Assembly: GCF_000826525.2 (NCBI RefSeq)
Contig: NZ_LN651326.1
Location: 350,272-414,271, forward strand
Reading direction: 5' to 3'
Length of the DNA stretch: 64,000 nucleotides
Source of the DNA: Mobilicoccus massiliensis
GTDB lineage: Bacteria > Actinomycetota > Actinomycetes > Actinomycetales > Dermatophilaceae
Positions 32,651 through 44,227 of the stretch are shown here, piece by piece. Both the position numbers and the translations under genes were made by a program. Every line of letters begins with the position of its first letter. Within the stretch, counting starts at the first letter, position 1. The notes beneath the pieces are model-generated. The model was given only the letters and a program-made list of their open reading frames with translations. It had not been told where the DNA came from and ran no database searches.

Positions 32651-35154
32651 AGCACGCCTTCGAACTCGAGGACCCGCTCGACCGCGCGAGGTTCCCGATC
32701 GATCCCTGGCGGTTCGTCGAGCGGTTCCCCAAGGCGAAGGACCTCGGCGCCACCGAGACGCTGTTCGCCGTCGGCAACGGCTACCTCGGCATGCGCGCCA
32801 ACCCGCCGGAGGGCCGCGACGCGCACATCCACGGCACGTTCATCAACGGGTTCCACGAGACGTGGCCCATCCACCACGCCGAGCAGGCGTACGGGTTCGC
32901 CACCACCGGCCAGACGATCGTCAACGTCCCCGACAGCAAGGTGATGAAGCTCTACGTCGACGACGAGCCGCTGCTGCTCGCGGTCGACGACCTCGAGGAG
33001 TACGAGCGCAGCATCGACTTTCGCGAGGGCGTGCTGCGCCGCGACGTCGTGTGGCGCACCCCGGCAGGCAAGCGGGTGCGCGTGCAGACGACGCGCATGG
33101 TGTCGTTCACCCAGCGCCACCTCGCGCTCATGACGATCAACGTGACGATGCTCGACGGCGACGCGCCCGTGGTCGTCTCCAGCCAGATCCTCAACCGCCA
33201 GGACGGGTTCGACGAGTACCACACCAAGGAAGAGGCGATGGGCGAGGGCTTCGACCCGCGCCGCACCACCGCGTTCACCGATCGAGTCCTCAACCCGCAG
33301 GGTCACTGGAACTCCGAGCGGCGGATGATCCTCGGCTACCGCTGCGCGTCGTCGGGCATGACGCTCGCCGTGGGCGCCGACCACGAGATCTTCACCGACA
33401 ACGACTACGAGACCCTCATCGAGACCCAGCCCGACCTGGGCAAGAAGGTCTTTCGTATCGACGCCGAGCAGGGCAAGCCGATCTTCATCACGAAGGCCGT
33501 GGCGTACCACACCTCCCGCGGGGTGCCGGTTCGCGAGCTCTTCGACCGCTGCCGCCGCACCCTGGACCGGGTGCGCCGCAACGGCGTCGGGCACTACCAC
33601 GAGGAGCAGGCCCGCTGGCTCGCCGACTACTGGAAGCGCAGCGACGTCGAGATCGACGACCAGGGCGCCGTTCAGCAGGCCGTGCGCTGGAATCTGTTCC
33701 AGCTCGCGCAGGCCACGGCTCGCACCGACCAGCTCGGCGTCCCCGCCAAGGGCGTCACCGGGTCGGGTTACGAGGGGCACTACTTCTGGGATTCCGAGGT
33801 GTACATCGTCCCGTTCCTCTCCTACACCTCGCCCGGCACCGCGAGAAACGTCTTGCGGTTCCGGGTCAACCTTCTCGACGCCGCCCGCGAACGAGCGCGC
33901 GTGCTCGCGCAGAACGGTGCCCTGTTCCCCTGGCGCACGATCAACGGCGAGGAGGCGTCCGCCTATTACGCGGCGGGCACCGCGCAGTATCACATCGACG
34001 CCGACATCGCGTTCGCGGTGAGCAAGTACGTCGACGCGACCGGCGACGAGTCCTTCCTCACCCATGACGGGGTCGAGATCCTCGTCGAAACCGCTCGCAT
34101 GTGGGCCGACCTGGGGTTCTGGCAGGAGAACGGGCGCCCCTCGTTCAACATTCACGGCGTCACCGGGCCCGACGAATACACGACCGTCGTCAACAACAAC
34201 CTGTTCACGAACATCATGGCGAGGTTCAATCTCGAACGCGCCGCGAGCACGATGCGTGAACTGAAGAAGCGTCATCCGGAGACCTACGAGCGTGTTCTCT
34301 CACGCCTCGATCTCGACCCTGCCGAGATCGAGGAATGGCAGCGGTGCGCCGACGGCATGAACATCCCCTTCGACGCCGAGCTCGGAATCCACCCGCAGGA
34401 CGAGCACTTTCTCGAACGCGAGCTGTGGGATCTCGAGAACACTCCCGAGGAGAGATTCCCGCTCCTGCTCAACTACCACCCCCTCGTCATCTATCGCCAC
34501 CAGGTGCTCAAGCAGGCCGACGTCGTTCTCGCGATGTTCCTGCAGGGCGACCGGTTCACGCCCCAGCAGAAGCTCGCGAACTTCGAGTACTACGACCCCA
34601 TCACCACCGGCGACTCCTCGCTCTCGGCGGTCGTGCAGTCGATCGTCGCCGCGGAGGTCGGCCACCAGCTCGCGGCGCTGCAGTACTTTCGCGAGGGCCT
34701 CTACGTCGACCTGGCGGACCTGCACGGCAACACCCGTGATGGCATCCACATCGCCTCGGCCGGCGGCGTGTGGGACTGCCTCGTCTACGGATTCGGCGGG
34801 ATGCGCGACTTCAACGGCGATCTCACCTTCGACCCGCGCCTGCCGGAGTCGTGGCCGCGGCTGTCGTTCCGGCTCGCCGTGCGCGGCTCGCACATGGTCG
34901 TCACCGTCGAGCAGGAGTCGATCACCTTCCACGTCGTCGACGGTCCCGACCGACCGGTGTCGGTACGGGGCGAGAAGTTCGTCGCCCGCAGCGGCGAGAC
35001 GCTTCGCGTGCCGCTGCACGGTCAAGGGCCGAAGCTCACCTACCGACTCTCCCAACGCCGGCCCGTCGAGCTCCGTCGAGGGCTGGGTGCGGTGCCCGAC
35101 ATCTCCGGGCTCGGGTTGATGAATCCGCCGCGTGAGTTGAACGACATCGACTGA
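32647..35154 (+). CDS. Glycoside hydrolase family 65 disaccharide phosphorylase
   Basis: This 835-residue inverting phosphorylase acts on an alpha-linked glucose disaccharide (maltose, trehalose or kojibiose class) and releases beta-glucose-1-phosphate. The N-terminal beta-sandwich begins ETLFAVGNGYLGMRANPPEG. The (alpha/alpha)6 barrel has GYEGHYFWDSEVYIVPFL, NGALFPWRTINGEEASAYYAAGTAQYHI and the catalytic acid Glu in HGVTGPDEYTTVVNNN (near residue 508). The phosphate-binding loop is DPITTGDSSLSAVVQS. The specificity loop cannot be resolved by eye, although maltose and trehalose phosphorylases are commonest beside pgmB in Gram-positives. It is coupled to pgmB by a 4-bp overlap. Confidence 0.92.
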   Translation: MKHAFELEDPLDRARFPIDPWRFVERFPKAKDLGATETLFAVGNGYLGMRANPPEGRDAHIHGTFINGFHETWPIHHAEQAYGFATTGQTIVNVPDSKVMKLYVDDEPLLLAVDDLEEYERSIDFREGVLRRDVVWRTPAGKRVRVQTTRMVSFTQRHLALMTINVTMLDGDAPVVVSSQILNRQDGFDEYHTKEEAMGEGFDPRRTTAFTDRVLNPQGHWNSERRMILGYRCASSGMTLAVGADHEIFTDNDYETLIETQPDLGKKVFRIDAEQGKPIFITKAVAYHTSRGVPVRELFDRCRRTLDRVRRNGVGHYHEEQARWLADYWKRSDVEIDDQGAVQQAVRWNLFQLAQATARTDQLGVPAKGVTGSGYEGHYFWDSEVYIVPFLSYTSPGTARNVLRFRVNLLDAARERARVLAQNGALFPWRTINGEEASAYYAAGTAQYHIDADIAFAVSKYVDATGDESFLTHDGVEILVETARMWADLGFWQENGRPSFNIHGVTGPDEYTTVVNNNLFTNIMARFNLERAASTMRELKKRHPETYERVLSRLDLDPAEIEEWQRCADGMNIPFDAELGIHPQDEHFLERELWDLENTPEERFPLLLNYHPLVIYRHQVLKQADVVLAMFLQGDRFTPQQKLANFEYYDPITTGDSSLSAVVQSIVAAEVGHQLAALQYFREGLYVDLADLHGNTRDGIHIASAGGVWDCLVYGFGGMRDFNGDLTFDPRLPESWPRLSFRLAVRGSHMVVTVEQESITFHVVDGPDRPVSVRGEKFVARSGETLRVPLHGQGPKLTYRLSQRRPVELRRGLGAVPDISGLGLMNPPRELNDID

Positions 35155-35193
35155 CCCCTTCGTTGGCGAAGACGCAGATCGAGCGGATCTCGT

Positions 35194-35973
35194 TCAGAGC
35201 ACCGCGAGGCTCGCGGCCATGATGCCCATGCCCGCGACGAGCCCGTAGATCGTCGCGTGGTGGTGGCCGAAGTCGTGGGCGGCGGGCAGGAGTTCGTCGA
35301 GCGAGACGAAGACCATGATGCCGGCGACGCCCGCGAAGGCGATCGCCATCGCGACCGGTCCGAGGAACGCCTGCAGCAGGAGGTAGCCGACGAGCGCCCC
35401 GACGGGCTCGGCGAGCCCGGCGAGCACCGAGTACCCGAAGCCCGTGAGCGGAGAACCGGTGGCGTACGCGACCGGCACGGCGACGGCGATCCCCTCGGGG
35501 ATGTTGTGGATCGCGATGGCGACGACGACGGGCACGGCGACGGCGACCTCCTGCGTCGCCGCGAGGAACACCGCGAAGCCCTCCGGAAAGTTGTGCAGCG
35601 CCAGCGCGGCCGCGGTGATGACCCCGGTGCGCAGCATCGAGGCGCGATGGCGGTCCGAGGCGTCGTCGGCGCCGCTCAACTCGTGGGGGTTGATCGCGGC
35701 GGGCACGAGGCGGTCGATGACACCGATGAGCGCGATGCCGCCGAAGAAGCCGAGGATCGTCCACCATGCTCCGGCCTGCCCGTACTCCGCGGTGAGGGTG
35801 CGTTCGGCCGTCGCGAGCAGTTCCACGAACGAGACGTAGAGCATCACGCCGGCGGAGAGGCCGAGACTCACCGCCAGAAAGCGGGAGCCCAGGCGGCGTC
35901 GCACGAGCACGAGCGCACCACCGATCGCCGTGGCCAGGCCCGCCAACAGGGCCAGAGCGAACGGTACGAGCAC
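35194..35973 (-). CDS. zupT: ZIP-family metal transporter (ZupT-like)
   Basis: This ~259-residue protein has eight membrane helices. The two metal-binding motifs of bacterial ZIP proteins are intact: ALHNFPEGFAVFLAA (helix 4) and IHNIPEGIAVAVPVAYATG (helix 5). ZupT relatives import Zn2+, Fe2+, Mn2+ and Co2+. It starts 11 bp after the stop of the NYN gene on the same strand. GTG 35973 is the first standard start codon that gives the family N-terminus; the preceding codons LNTEA would need a CTG start. Confidence 0.88.
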   Translation of the reverse strand: MLVPFALALLAGLATAIGGALVLVRRRLGSRFLAVSLGLSAGVMLYVSFVELLATAERTLTAEYGQAGAWWTILGFFGGIALIGVIDRLVPAAINPHELSGADDASDRHRASMLRTGVITAAALALHNFPEGFAVFLAATQEVAVAVPVVVAIAIHNIPEGIAVAVPVAYATGSPLTGFGYSVLAGLAEPVGALVGYLLLQAFLGPVAMAIAFAGVAGIMVFVSLDELLPAAHDFGHHHATIYGLVAGMGIMAASLAVL

Positions 35974-35984
35974 GGCCTCGGTGT

Positions 35985-36545
35985 TCAGATGAACTCCAAC
36001 GGGTCGAACTCCTCGATGGGGATGATACGGATGCGCGGCAGCCGCACGTCGAACGCCGCGACGTCGTATTCGAGGTCGAAGAACTCCAGGCCCCGCTGGT
36101 GGAGGTCGCGGTAACCCTGGCTGCGGAACTCCTGGAACGCGATGACCCCGGTGCGGCGGCCGTCGCACAACTCGCCGAGGTCCTCGAGGAAGTCACCGTC
36201 GTGGCTAGCGAGGATGACGTCGGCCGACCGGTCCTTCAGCGCCTGCAACGTGCGCGAGATCGCGATGTCGACGATCTTCTCGTCGGGGCGGCCCGTCAGC
36301 GGCACCGGACGGAACCCGATGCTGATGAGCGCCTGCACGAACGCCATCGGCAGCTCGTGCCGCGCCGCGAGAAAGAAGAGGCCCTGCACCGGCTGACCCC
36401 ACGCGTCGCGTGCGAACTGCAGCACCCGCTCCCACCGCGGACGCTCCTCCGGCCGGGGACGGCGCTCGAAGATGCTCACCCCGAGCGTCGCGTCGAGGTT
36501 CTCGCCGTCGATGAGCAGGTAGGTCGTGCGGTCCTCGCTCGTCAT
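35985..36545 (-). CDS. NYN-domain protein (PIN-like RNase fold)
   Basis: This 186-residue protein has the Asp set of NYN domains: LLIDGENLD near the N-terminus, GRPDEKIVDIAISRTLQAL in the middle and VILASHDGDFLEDLGEL later. These match the metal-binding acidic residues of PIN/NYN ribonucleases. The substrate is probably RNA, but no partner is evident. It is cotranscribed with the ZIP transporter (11-bp spacing), an association whose meaning is unclear. Confidence 0.85.
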   Translation of the reverse strand: MTSEDRTTYLLIDGENLDATLGVSIFERRPRPEERPRWERVLQFARDAWGQPVQGLFFLAARHELPMAFVQALISIGFRPVPLTGRPDEKIVDIAISRTLQALKDRSADVILASHDGDFLEDLGELCDGRRTGVIAFQEFRSQGYRDLHQRGLEFFDLEYDVAAFDVRLPRIRIIPIEEFDPLEFI

Positions 36546-36654
36546 CTCGTCACCTCGGGTCGCGCACCGCGGACCCTCCGCGAGCCGGCCCCGCGAATCG
36601 CGCGGGCTGAGCCCGCAGATCCGTCCACGAGCTGGGATCAGCGTAGGTCAGGCC

Positions 36655-36677
36655 GTTCATCCAGGCGCTTTCACCCA
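36655..36677 (+). repeat. Dispersed repeat, locus 4 (single degenerate core)
   Basis: TTCATCCAGGCGCTTTCACC is a diverged copy of the core and has no obvious inverted partner. It lies between the divergent NYN and beta-helix genes. Confidence 0.45.
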
Positions 36678-36720
36678 CCCCGCGCGATGCGAGACCATGT
36701 GCCCGATGGAAAGGGACGAC

Positions 36721-37914
36721 ATGACGCTGACACCACGAGGACTCGACAAGGTCGAGGCGCTCGCCGCCAAAGGGGTACGCATCCCCAACCCCTGGACCCT
36801 CGACATCGACGACGACGTCGACGTCGACCGCATCAGCGGCGACGGGGTGACGATCCACCCCGGCTGTCGCATCCGCGGCGCTCAGACCGTCATCTCGGCG
36901 GGCGTCGAGCTGGGTCGGGAGGGGCCGGTGACGATCGAGGACTGCCGGCTCGGCCCCGGCGTGGCCCTCAAAGGCGGGTACGCGAGCAAGGCCGTGTTCC
37001 TCGAGGGCGCGAATCTCGGTCTGGGACACCACGTTCGAGAGGGCTGCCTGCTCGAGGAGCAGTCGGGCGGCGCGCACACCGTCGGGCTCAAGCAGACGAT
37101 CCTCTTTCCGTACGTCACCCTCGGCAGCCTCATCAACTTCTGCGACGCGTTCATGGCGGGCGGCACGAGCCGGTCGGATCACTCCGAGATCGGGTCGTCC
37201 TACATCCACTTCAACTTCACGCCGACGGGTGACAAGACCACTCCGTCGCTGTTCGGCGACGTCCCGCGCGGCGTGACGCTGCGCGAGAAGCCGATCTTCC
37301 TCGGCGGTCAGGGCGGCTCGGTCGGGCCGGTGCAGACCGGATACGGCACCGTCGTCGGGGCCGGCTCGGTACTGCGCGGCGACGTGCCCGAGGAGGACCA
37401 CCTCGTCATCGACGCCGCGCCGCGCACGATCCGGCGTCCGTACTCCTCCTCCTACCGCTCGCTCGTGCCCATGGTGCGCAAGAACGTCGCGTACCTCGCG
37501 CAACTCGACGCGCTCGAGGCCTGGTACCGCCACGCCCGGGCTCCGTTCTTCGCAGTGCAGGAGCTCGGGCCCCTCGTGGGTGAGGGCGCGCTCGCGATGA
37601 TCGCCTCGGCGCGCAAGGAACGTTGCTCCCGGCTGTCGAAGCTCGGAGCCAAGCTGCCGATGGCGAACGAGACCCAGGTGCGCATCAGCAGCGCGATGGC
37701 CGAGCTCGTCGGGACCTTCGGGCAGCAGGGCCCCACCCCGGACGACGCGCTGATCGCGCACCTCACCGAGGTCGCGGGATCGGGCACCCCGTATCTCGAC
37801 GCCATCCACGGTCTCGAGGACGCACACGTCGCCGCCGCTCGACGGTGGTTGAACGACGTCGTCACCGGCACTCTCGCTCGCGCCCACGACCTCCTCCCGG
37901 ACCTCCAGGCCTGA
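36721..37914 (+). CDS. Left-handed beta-helix (hexapeptide-like) nucleotidyl/acyltransferase-type protein
   Basis: This 397-residue protein has a parallel beta-helix core. The series GVTIHPGCRIRGAQTVISAGVELG, GPVTIEDCRLGPGVALKG, KAVFLEGANLGLGHHVREGCLLEE and TGYGTVVGAGSVLRGDVPEEDH shows six-residue coils like those of GlmU C-terminal or DUF4954-type proteins. GGTSRSDHSEIGSSYIHFNFTPTGD is a distinctive insert between coils, as in UDP-GlcNAc-pyrophosphorylase-related proteins. The last ~130 residues are helical. The catalytic activity is unknown. I place the start at ATG 36721, behind AAAGGGA; an ATG at 36706 is in frame. Confidence 0.7.
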   Translation: MTLTPRGLDKVEALAAKGVRIPNPWTLDIDDDVDVDRISGDGVTIHPGCRIRGAQTVISAGVELGREGPVTIEDCRLGPGVALKGGYASKAVFLEGANLGLGHHVREGCLLEEQSGGAHTVGLKQTILFPYVTLGSLINFCDAFMAGGTSRSDHSEIGSSYIHFNFTPTGDKTTPSLFGDVPRGVTLREKPIFLGGQGGSVGPVQTGYGTVVGAGSVLRGDVPEEDHLVIDAAPRTIRRPYSSSYRSLVPMVRKNVAYLAQLDALEAWYRHARAPFFAVQELGPLVGEGALAMIASARKERCSRLSKLGAKLPMANETQVRISSAMAELVGTFGQQGPTPDDALIAHLTEVAGSGTPYLDAIHGLEDAHVAAARRWLNDVVTGTLARAHDLLPDLQA

Positions 37915-37968
37915 CACTCAAACAGGCACTTCCACCCGGCTCGACGGGGTGAAAAAGCCTGTCCGAGC
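37915..37968. repeat. Dispersed palindromic repeat, locus 5
   Basis: The core CTCAAACAGGCACTTCCACC at 37917-37936 begins three bases after the beta-helix gene stop. It faces the inverted core GGTGAAAAAGCCTGTCCGAG at 37948-37967, with a loop of about 10 nt. The position suggests a terminator. Confidence 0.8.
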
Positions 37969-38018
37969 TCGCGCACCACGCGGCAGCACCGCGTCGCCCC
38001 TGCCTCGCCCCGTCCCTA

Positions 38019-38106
38019 CCGCTCAGACAGGCGTTTCCACGCACCAGCCCTCGCTCGGACAGGCGTTTCCACTCGCCTTCTCGGGGTGAAGACGCCTGTT
38101 CGAGCG
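38019..38106. repeat. Dispersed palindromic repeat, locus 6 (two direct plus one inverted core)
   Basis: Cores at 38019-38040 (CCGCTCAGACAGGCGTTTCC) and 38052-38073 (CGCTCGGACAGGCGTTTCCA) are in direct orientation, and an inverted core GGTGAAGACGCCTGTTCGAG is at 38085-38104. It has the same three-unit layout as the loci at 31.7 kb and 47.0 kb. The last unit ends about 25 bp before the DUF779 start. Confidence 0.82.
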
Positions 38107-38131
38107 CGGAGAATCGTGGCAGGGTGGGTGG

Positions 38132-38563
38132 ATGGACGACGCGATCTGCTCGGTCGAGGGTGTCGAGGAGCTGCCGACCGACGGCCCGGTGCGCGTCGCG
38201 ATCACCCCGGTCGCGGCCGATCTGCTGCGCACGATCGTCGACAAGCACGGGCCGGTGATGTTCCACCAGTCCGGCGGATGCTGCGATGGCAGCGCCCCCA
38301 TGTGCTATCCCGCCGGGGAGTTTCTCACCGGCGACGCCGACGTCCACCTGGGCGATCTCGTCGTGCCGGGTCTGCCGGATTCGCCGGTGTGGATCGGGCG
38401 GCAGCAGTTCGAGGCGTGGAAGCACACCCGTCTCACGATCGACGCCGTTCCGGGGCGCGGTGCCGGGTTCAGCCTCGAGGGTCCGGAGGGCAAACGTTTT
38501 CTCACCCGTTCCCGGCTCTTCACGCCCGAGGAGTCGGCCGCCCTCCCCGAGCTCGAACGGTAG
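38132..38563 (+). CDS. DUF779 domain-containing protein
   Basis: This 143-residue protein matches the family signature MFHQSGGCCDGSAPMCYPAGEF, with paired Cys, then DVHLGDLVVPGLPDSPVWIGRQQFEAWKHT. DUF779 genes usually sit beside aldehyde dehydrogenases and are thought to act with them; here none is adjacent. The Cys-rich motif suggests a metal or redox role, which is an inference. The ATG at 38132 gives the full family length. Confidence 0.85.
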   Translation: MDDAICSVEGVEELPTDGPVRVAITPVAADLLRTIVDKHGPVMFHQSGGCCDGSAPMCYPAGEFLTGDADVHLGDLVVPGLPDSPVWIGRQQFEAWKHTRLTIDAVPGRGAGFSLEGPEGKRFLTRSRLFTPEESAALPELER

Positions 38564-38581
38564 GCGAGCTCGAGCGACAGC

Positions 38582-40861
<2,280 letters not shown>

Positions 40862-40865
<4 letters not shown>

Positions 40866-42037
40866 GGCGTGTCCTTTCCAGGAGTGGACGCGAACCTGCG
40901 CGGATCTGCACAGCGGGCCAGGTCGAGAAGCTCCGAGTCGGCCTCGCTCGGGGCGCCGGCAGGATCGCCCTGCTGCCGGACGAGCGCGGCCACCACCGCG
41001 GCGACCAGCGGCGAGGCGAGAATGCCGTGCCGGAACAGGCCGGTCGCGAGGATGACTCCCGGGGCGGTGGCGCCGAGGATCGGCGCGTTGTCGGGTGTGC
41101 CGGGGCGCGCGCGGGCGAGGACCTCTTCGACGGAGAACTCGCGGATCGCGGGCATGAGGCGGACGGCGTCGACGAGCAGATCGTGCAGTCCGCCGGTGTT
41201 CACGGCGGCCACCTGATCCTCCCGGCTCGTCGCGCCGAGCAGGACGCGCCCGTCGCCGCGGGGGATGAGATAGACCGGGCGGCCTTCGACGAGTCCGCGG
41301 ATCGTGCGCGTGAGCAGTGGCGCGAGGCTGGGCGGCGCGAGCATCCGCACGACCTCGCCGTGGACGGGCCGGAGCACACCCGCGAGGTCGATCCCGAGAT
41401 CGCCGTCGAGCGTCGCGGCGCCGAGACCGTTCGCGACGACGACGACGTCGGCGTCGAGGGCGGCACCGGAGGCGAGGTCGACGCGGGGTGAACCGCCGGG
41501 GTGGACCGCGCGCGCGGCGTCCTCGACGATCTCGACCCGGCCGCGCAGCGCGGCGAGCAGCGCCGCGGCCAGGACGCGGGGGTCGACCTGGTGATCGTCG
41601 GGAGCCAGGTAGGCGCAGGTCAGGCGAGGTCCGAGCAGGGGCTCGAGACGGCGGGCCTCGCGGGTCGTGAGCTGCTCGCTGTGCAGACCGAGGCGCAGGT
41701 CGAGGGCGTGGAGGTCGGCGAGATGACCGCGGTCGGCGGCGTCGACCCCGCAGATGAGCGTGCCGGAGCGCACGTATCCCGTCGGTGTCCCCGGCGAGAG
41801 GTGGGCCGCGAGGTCCTCGACGAACTCCGGGTAGCGCCGCGAGGAGGCGAGGAGAAAGGCGGTGAGCTCGTCCTCCCCGTGGTAGGCCTCACCGACGGGG
41901 GTGAGCATGCCGCCGGCCGCGTGCGTCGCACCGGAGGCCGGGGCGGGATCGACGAGAGTCACGTCGTGGCCGTCACGGTGCAGGGTCCAGGCGCAGGTCA
42001 GGCCGACCATGCCGGCCCCGATGACGATGGTGCGCAT
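40862..42037 (-). CDS. thiO: Glycine oxidase ThiO
   Basis: This 391-residue FAD enzyme oxidises glycine to the imine used by ThiG. The N-terminal Rossmann dinucleotide motif is TIVIGAGMVGLTCAWTLHRDGHDVTLVDP. ATHAAGGMLTPVGEA, YLAPDDHQVDPRVLAAAL and GATAPGVILATGLFRHGILASPLVA follow the DAO/ThiO pattern. The start is set by AGGGAGGGGCGATG, whose Shine-Dalgarno lies inside the 3' strand of the TPP riboswitch, implying translational control. It is the first gene of thiO-thiS-thiG-moeZ. Confidence 0.95.
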
Positions 42038-42043
42038 CGCCCC

Positions 42044-42129
42044 TCCCTTCGACGGTACGAACCGCATCAGGTTCGAGCGGTCGGCGACGCATCGCCCTCT
42101 CGACCTCTGCGTGAGGCTCCCGCGGAACG
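42044..42129 (-). promoter_or_regulatory. TPP (thiamin pyrophosphate) riboswitch upstream of thiO
   Basis: Read on the minus strand, the leader contains GCGGGAGCC, then GTCGAGAGG (the CUGAGA-type pyrimidine-sensor element), then GCTCGAACCTGATGCGGTTC and ACCGTCGAAGGGAGG. These match the conserved THI-box halves (GACC..GAACCUGAU..GGUU..ACC..CGAAGGGA). The closing helix includes the GGGA that is also the thiO ribosome site, so bound TPP should block translation of thiO and, by coupling, the rest of the operon. The conserved core is at 42060-42082 on the plus strand. Confidence 0.92.
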
Positions 42130-42147
42130 CGACTAGCCTACCGAGGT

Positions 42148-42795
42148 ATGTCGACGATTCCGCAGGCCACCCGGGCTCGCCTGGCCGAGGCCCGTCTGTA
42201 CCTCTGCACCGACACCCGCGCCGCACGCGGTGATCTGCGTGAGTTCGTGCGCGCGGCGTACGCGGGCGGCGTCGACATCGTGCAGATTCGTGAGAAGGGC
42301 ATCGAGGCCGCAGCCGAGCTCGAAGCGCTCGCGATCGTCGCCGAGGAGGCCGAGCGCGCCGGGGCCCTCGTCGCCGCCAACGACCGGGCCGACGTCGCGA
42401 CGCTGGCCGGTGTCGACGTGCTGCACGTCGGCCAGGACGACCTGCGTCCCGAGCAGGTGCGTCGCCTCGCACCCAAGGTGCTCGTCGGGCTCTCGACCCA
42501 CGACCCGGCTCAGCTCGCCGCCGCCGCGGCGCATCCCGAGGTCGACTACTTCTGCGCCGGCCCGGTGTGGGCGACGCCGACCAAGCCCGGGCGTCCCGGC
42601 GTCGGTCTCGAGCTCGTCGAGCGGGCCGCGGCGAGTGACACCGGCAAACCGTGGTTCGCCATCGGCGGTATCGACCACACGAACATCGACGAGATCGTCG
42701 CCGCCGGCGCCACGCGGGTCGTCGTCGTCCGTGACATCACCGGCTCGGACGACCCCGAGGCCGCCGCCCGCCGCCTGCGCGACGCGTTGCCGTGA
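42148..42795 (+). CDS. thiE: Thiamine-phosphate synthase
   Basis: This 215-residue TIM-barrel enzyme couples the hydroxymethylpyrimidine diphosphate and thiazole phosphate moieties to thiamin monophosphate. Motifs include [73 protein letters not shown] and [26 protein letters not shown]. It is transcribed away from thiO. Its ATG lies only about 19 bp from the 5' end of the thiO riboswitch, so its promoter must overlap DNA that encodes the aptamer on the other strand. Confidence 0.95.
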   Translation: MSTIPQATRARLAEARLYLCTDTRAARGDLREFVRAAYAGGVDIVQIREKGIEAAAELEALAIVAEEAERAGALVAANDRADVATLAGVDVLHVGQDDLRPEQVRRLAPKVLVGLSTHDPAQLAAAAAHPEVDYFCAGPVWATPTKPGRPGVGLELVERAAASDTGKPWFAIGGIDHTNIDEIVAAGATRVVVVRDITGSDDPEAAARRLRDALP

Positions 42796-42804
42796 ATCCC
42801 CTCG

Positions 42805-43731
42805 TCATCCGACCCGTCGTGAGGGCATCCGGGTGATGAACACCCCGAGGAGGCACAGCGCGCCGCCGAGGAGCATGACCGGGGTCGGAGCCTCGGCGAG
42901 CATCAGCCACGAGAGCAGGATGGCGGCCGCCGGCACGACGTAGGTGGTCGCAGCCGTGCGACCTGCGGACGTGCGACCGAGGACGTAGGCCCAGGTGGTG
43001 AACGCGATCGCGGTGGGAAAGACGCCCATGTAGACGACCCCGAGCGTCGCCGAGACGGGTGCGTGCGCGACCGCGTCGATCATCCGCGGAGTCCACGGCA
43101 GCAGGGCCACGGCACCCGCCGTCGCACCGATCCACGTGAGAGTGGTCGCGTCGACGGTGCGCAGGAGCCGCTTCTGCACGAGCGCCGAGCCCGCGTAGAG
43201 CACGGCGGCGACGAGCGCGAGCACGATCCCGACGAGGGCGGCGTCACCGGTCGAGGAGGCGGTGCCGATGAGCACGACACCGGCGAACGCCACCGGTGCC
43301 CCGAGGAGGAGCGGTCTCGGAAACCCCTCACCGAGCAGCCCGCCGATGAGGACGACGATGAGCGGTGCGAGGTTGACGAGCATGGCCGCGGTGCCGGCGT
43401 CGATCGTCGTCTCCGCGGTGTTGAGCGCGAGGTTGTAGACGCAGAACCAGGCGATGCCCCAGGCGATCGTCAGGGGCAGGTCGCGGCGCGCGGGCCACCG
43501 GATCCCCTTGACCGCCGCGATGATTCCGAGGACGGCCGCGCCGACGAGCATGCGCAGCAGCGCCATCGCGCCGGGGTCGAAGAACGGGCCGGTGCCGCGG
43601 ATGACGATGAACGCCGACGCCCAGAGCACGACGGTCGTCGCGGCCGCGAGGAGGACCGTGGGGTTGTTCGCCTCGTCCACCGCGTCACGGGCGAGCGAGG
43701 GGGCGTGGGGCTCGGTGGTCATGTCAGCCAT
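42805..43731 (-). CDS. EamA/DMT-family transporter
   Basis: This 308-residue membrane protein has ten predicted helices in two EamA halves. Examples are TVVLWASAFIVIRGTGPFFDPGAMALLRMLVGA, WFCVYNLALNTAETTIDAGTAAMLVNLAPLIVVLIGG and VYMGVFPTAIAFTTWAYVLGRTSAG. Family members export amino acids or small metabolites; the substrate here is unknown. It is convergent with thiE at a 9-bp distance. The ATG at 43731 is preferred; a second in-frame ATG at 43722 is possible. Confidence 0.88.
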   Translation of the reverse strand: MADMTTEPHAPSLARDAVDEANNPTVLLAAATTVVLWASAFIVIRGTGPFFDPGAMALLRMLVGAAVLGIIAAVKGIRWPARRDLPLTIAWGIAWFCVYNLALNTAETTIDAGTAAMLVNLAPLIVVLIGGLLGEGFPRPLLLGAPVAFAGVVLIGTASSTGDAALVGIVLALVAAVLYAGSALVQKRLLRTVDATTLTWIGATAGAVALLPWTPRMIDAVAHAPVSATLGVVYMGVFPTAIAFTTWAYVLGRTSAGRTAATTYVVPAAAILLSWLMLAEAPTPVMLLGGALCLLGVFITRMPSRRVG

Positions 43732-43876
43732 CTTCGCCGCCGCTGATCGGTGATGATCGGCGCCTGGGCAACAGCGGGCTTCCAGCCGCGCGTCCGGATC
43801 CACACACGGCGACCCGAGCACCCTCGACCTCGCGCGACCGGAGGCCGAAGCCGCGTGGGCGGGGTAGGTGCTGCAC

Positions 43877-44227
43877 TCAGGACCGAACGAGGCGGGTGAC
43901 GGCGTCGGAGACCTCGCGCAGCTTGGTCTCCTGCTCCGCGCCGCCCTCGCGGGCGGCCGCGACGACGCAGTGGGCCATGTGCTCGTCCAGCAGGCCGAGC
44001 GAGACGGACTTCAGCGCGCTCGTCGCCGCAGAGACCTGCGTGAGGATGTCGATGCAGTACCGGTCGTCCTCGATCATCTTGGCGATGCCGCGCACCTGAC
44101 CCTCGATGCGCTTGAGGCGGGCCAGGTGGGCGGCCTTCTGGTCGTGATAACCGGGGGCCGCCGGTGCGCTCTCGGCGTCGGGGGCGGTGGTCTGCACGGC
44201 GTCGGCGCTGGTGAGGTCACTGGTCAT
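43877..44227 (-). CDS. csoR: CsoR-family copper-sensing transcriptional repressor
   Basis: This 116-residue all-helical repressor has the Cu(I) site Cys58-His83-Cys87 (YCIDIL...DEHMAHC), whose spacing (25 and 4) equals that of Mycobacterium tuberculosis CsoR C36-H61-C65. DQKAAHLARLKRIEGQVRGIAKMIEDDRYC is the family core. An N-terminal tail of ~28 residues is extra. It is the last gene of the copper operon, with its start overlapping the copA stop by 11 bp. It should bind the operator at 46989-47003 and release on copper binding. Confidence 0.94.
   Translation of the reverse strand: MTSDLTSADAVQTTAPDAESAPAAPGYHDQKAAHLARLKRIEGQVRGIAKMIEDDRYCIDILTQVSAATSALKSVSLGLLDEHMAHCVVAAAREGGAEQETKLREVSDAVTRLVRS

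Noticed and set aside
31716..38106. Possible CRISPR array from the repeated 20-bp cores
   Set aside because: Cores occur as inverted pairs scattered over many kilobases, with irregular spacing and no regular spacers or cas genes.
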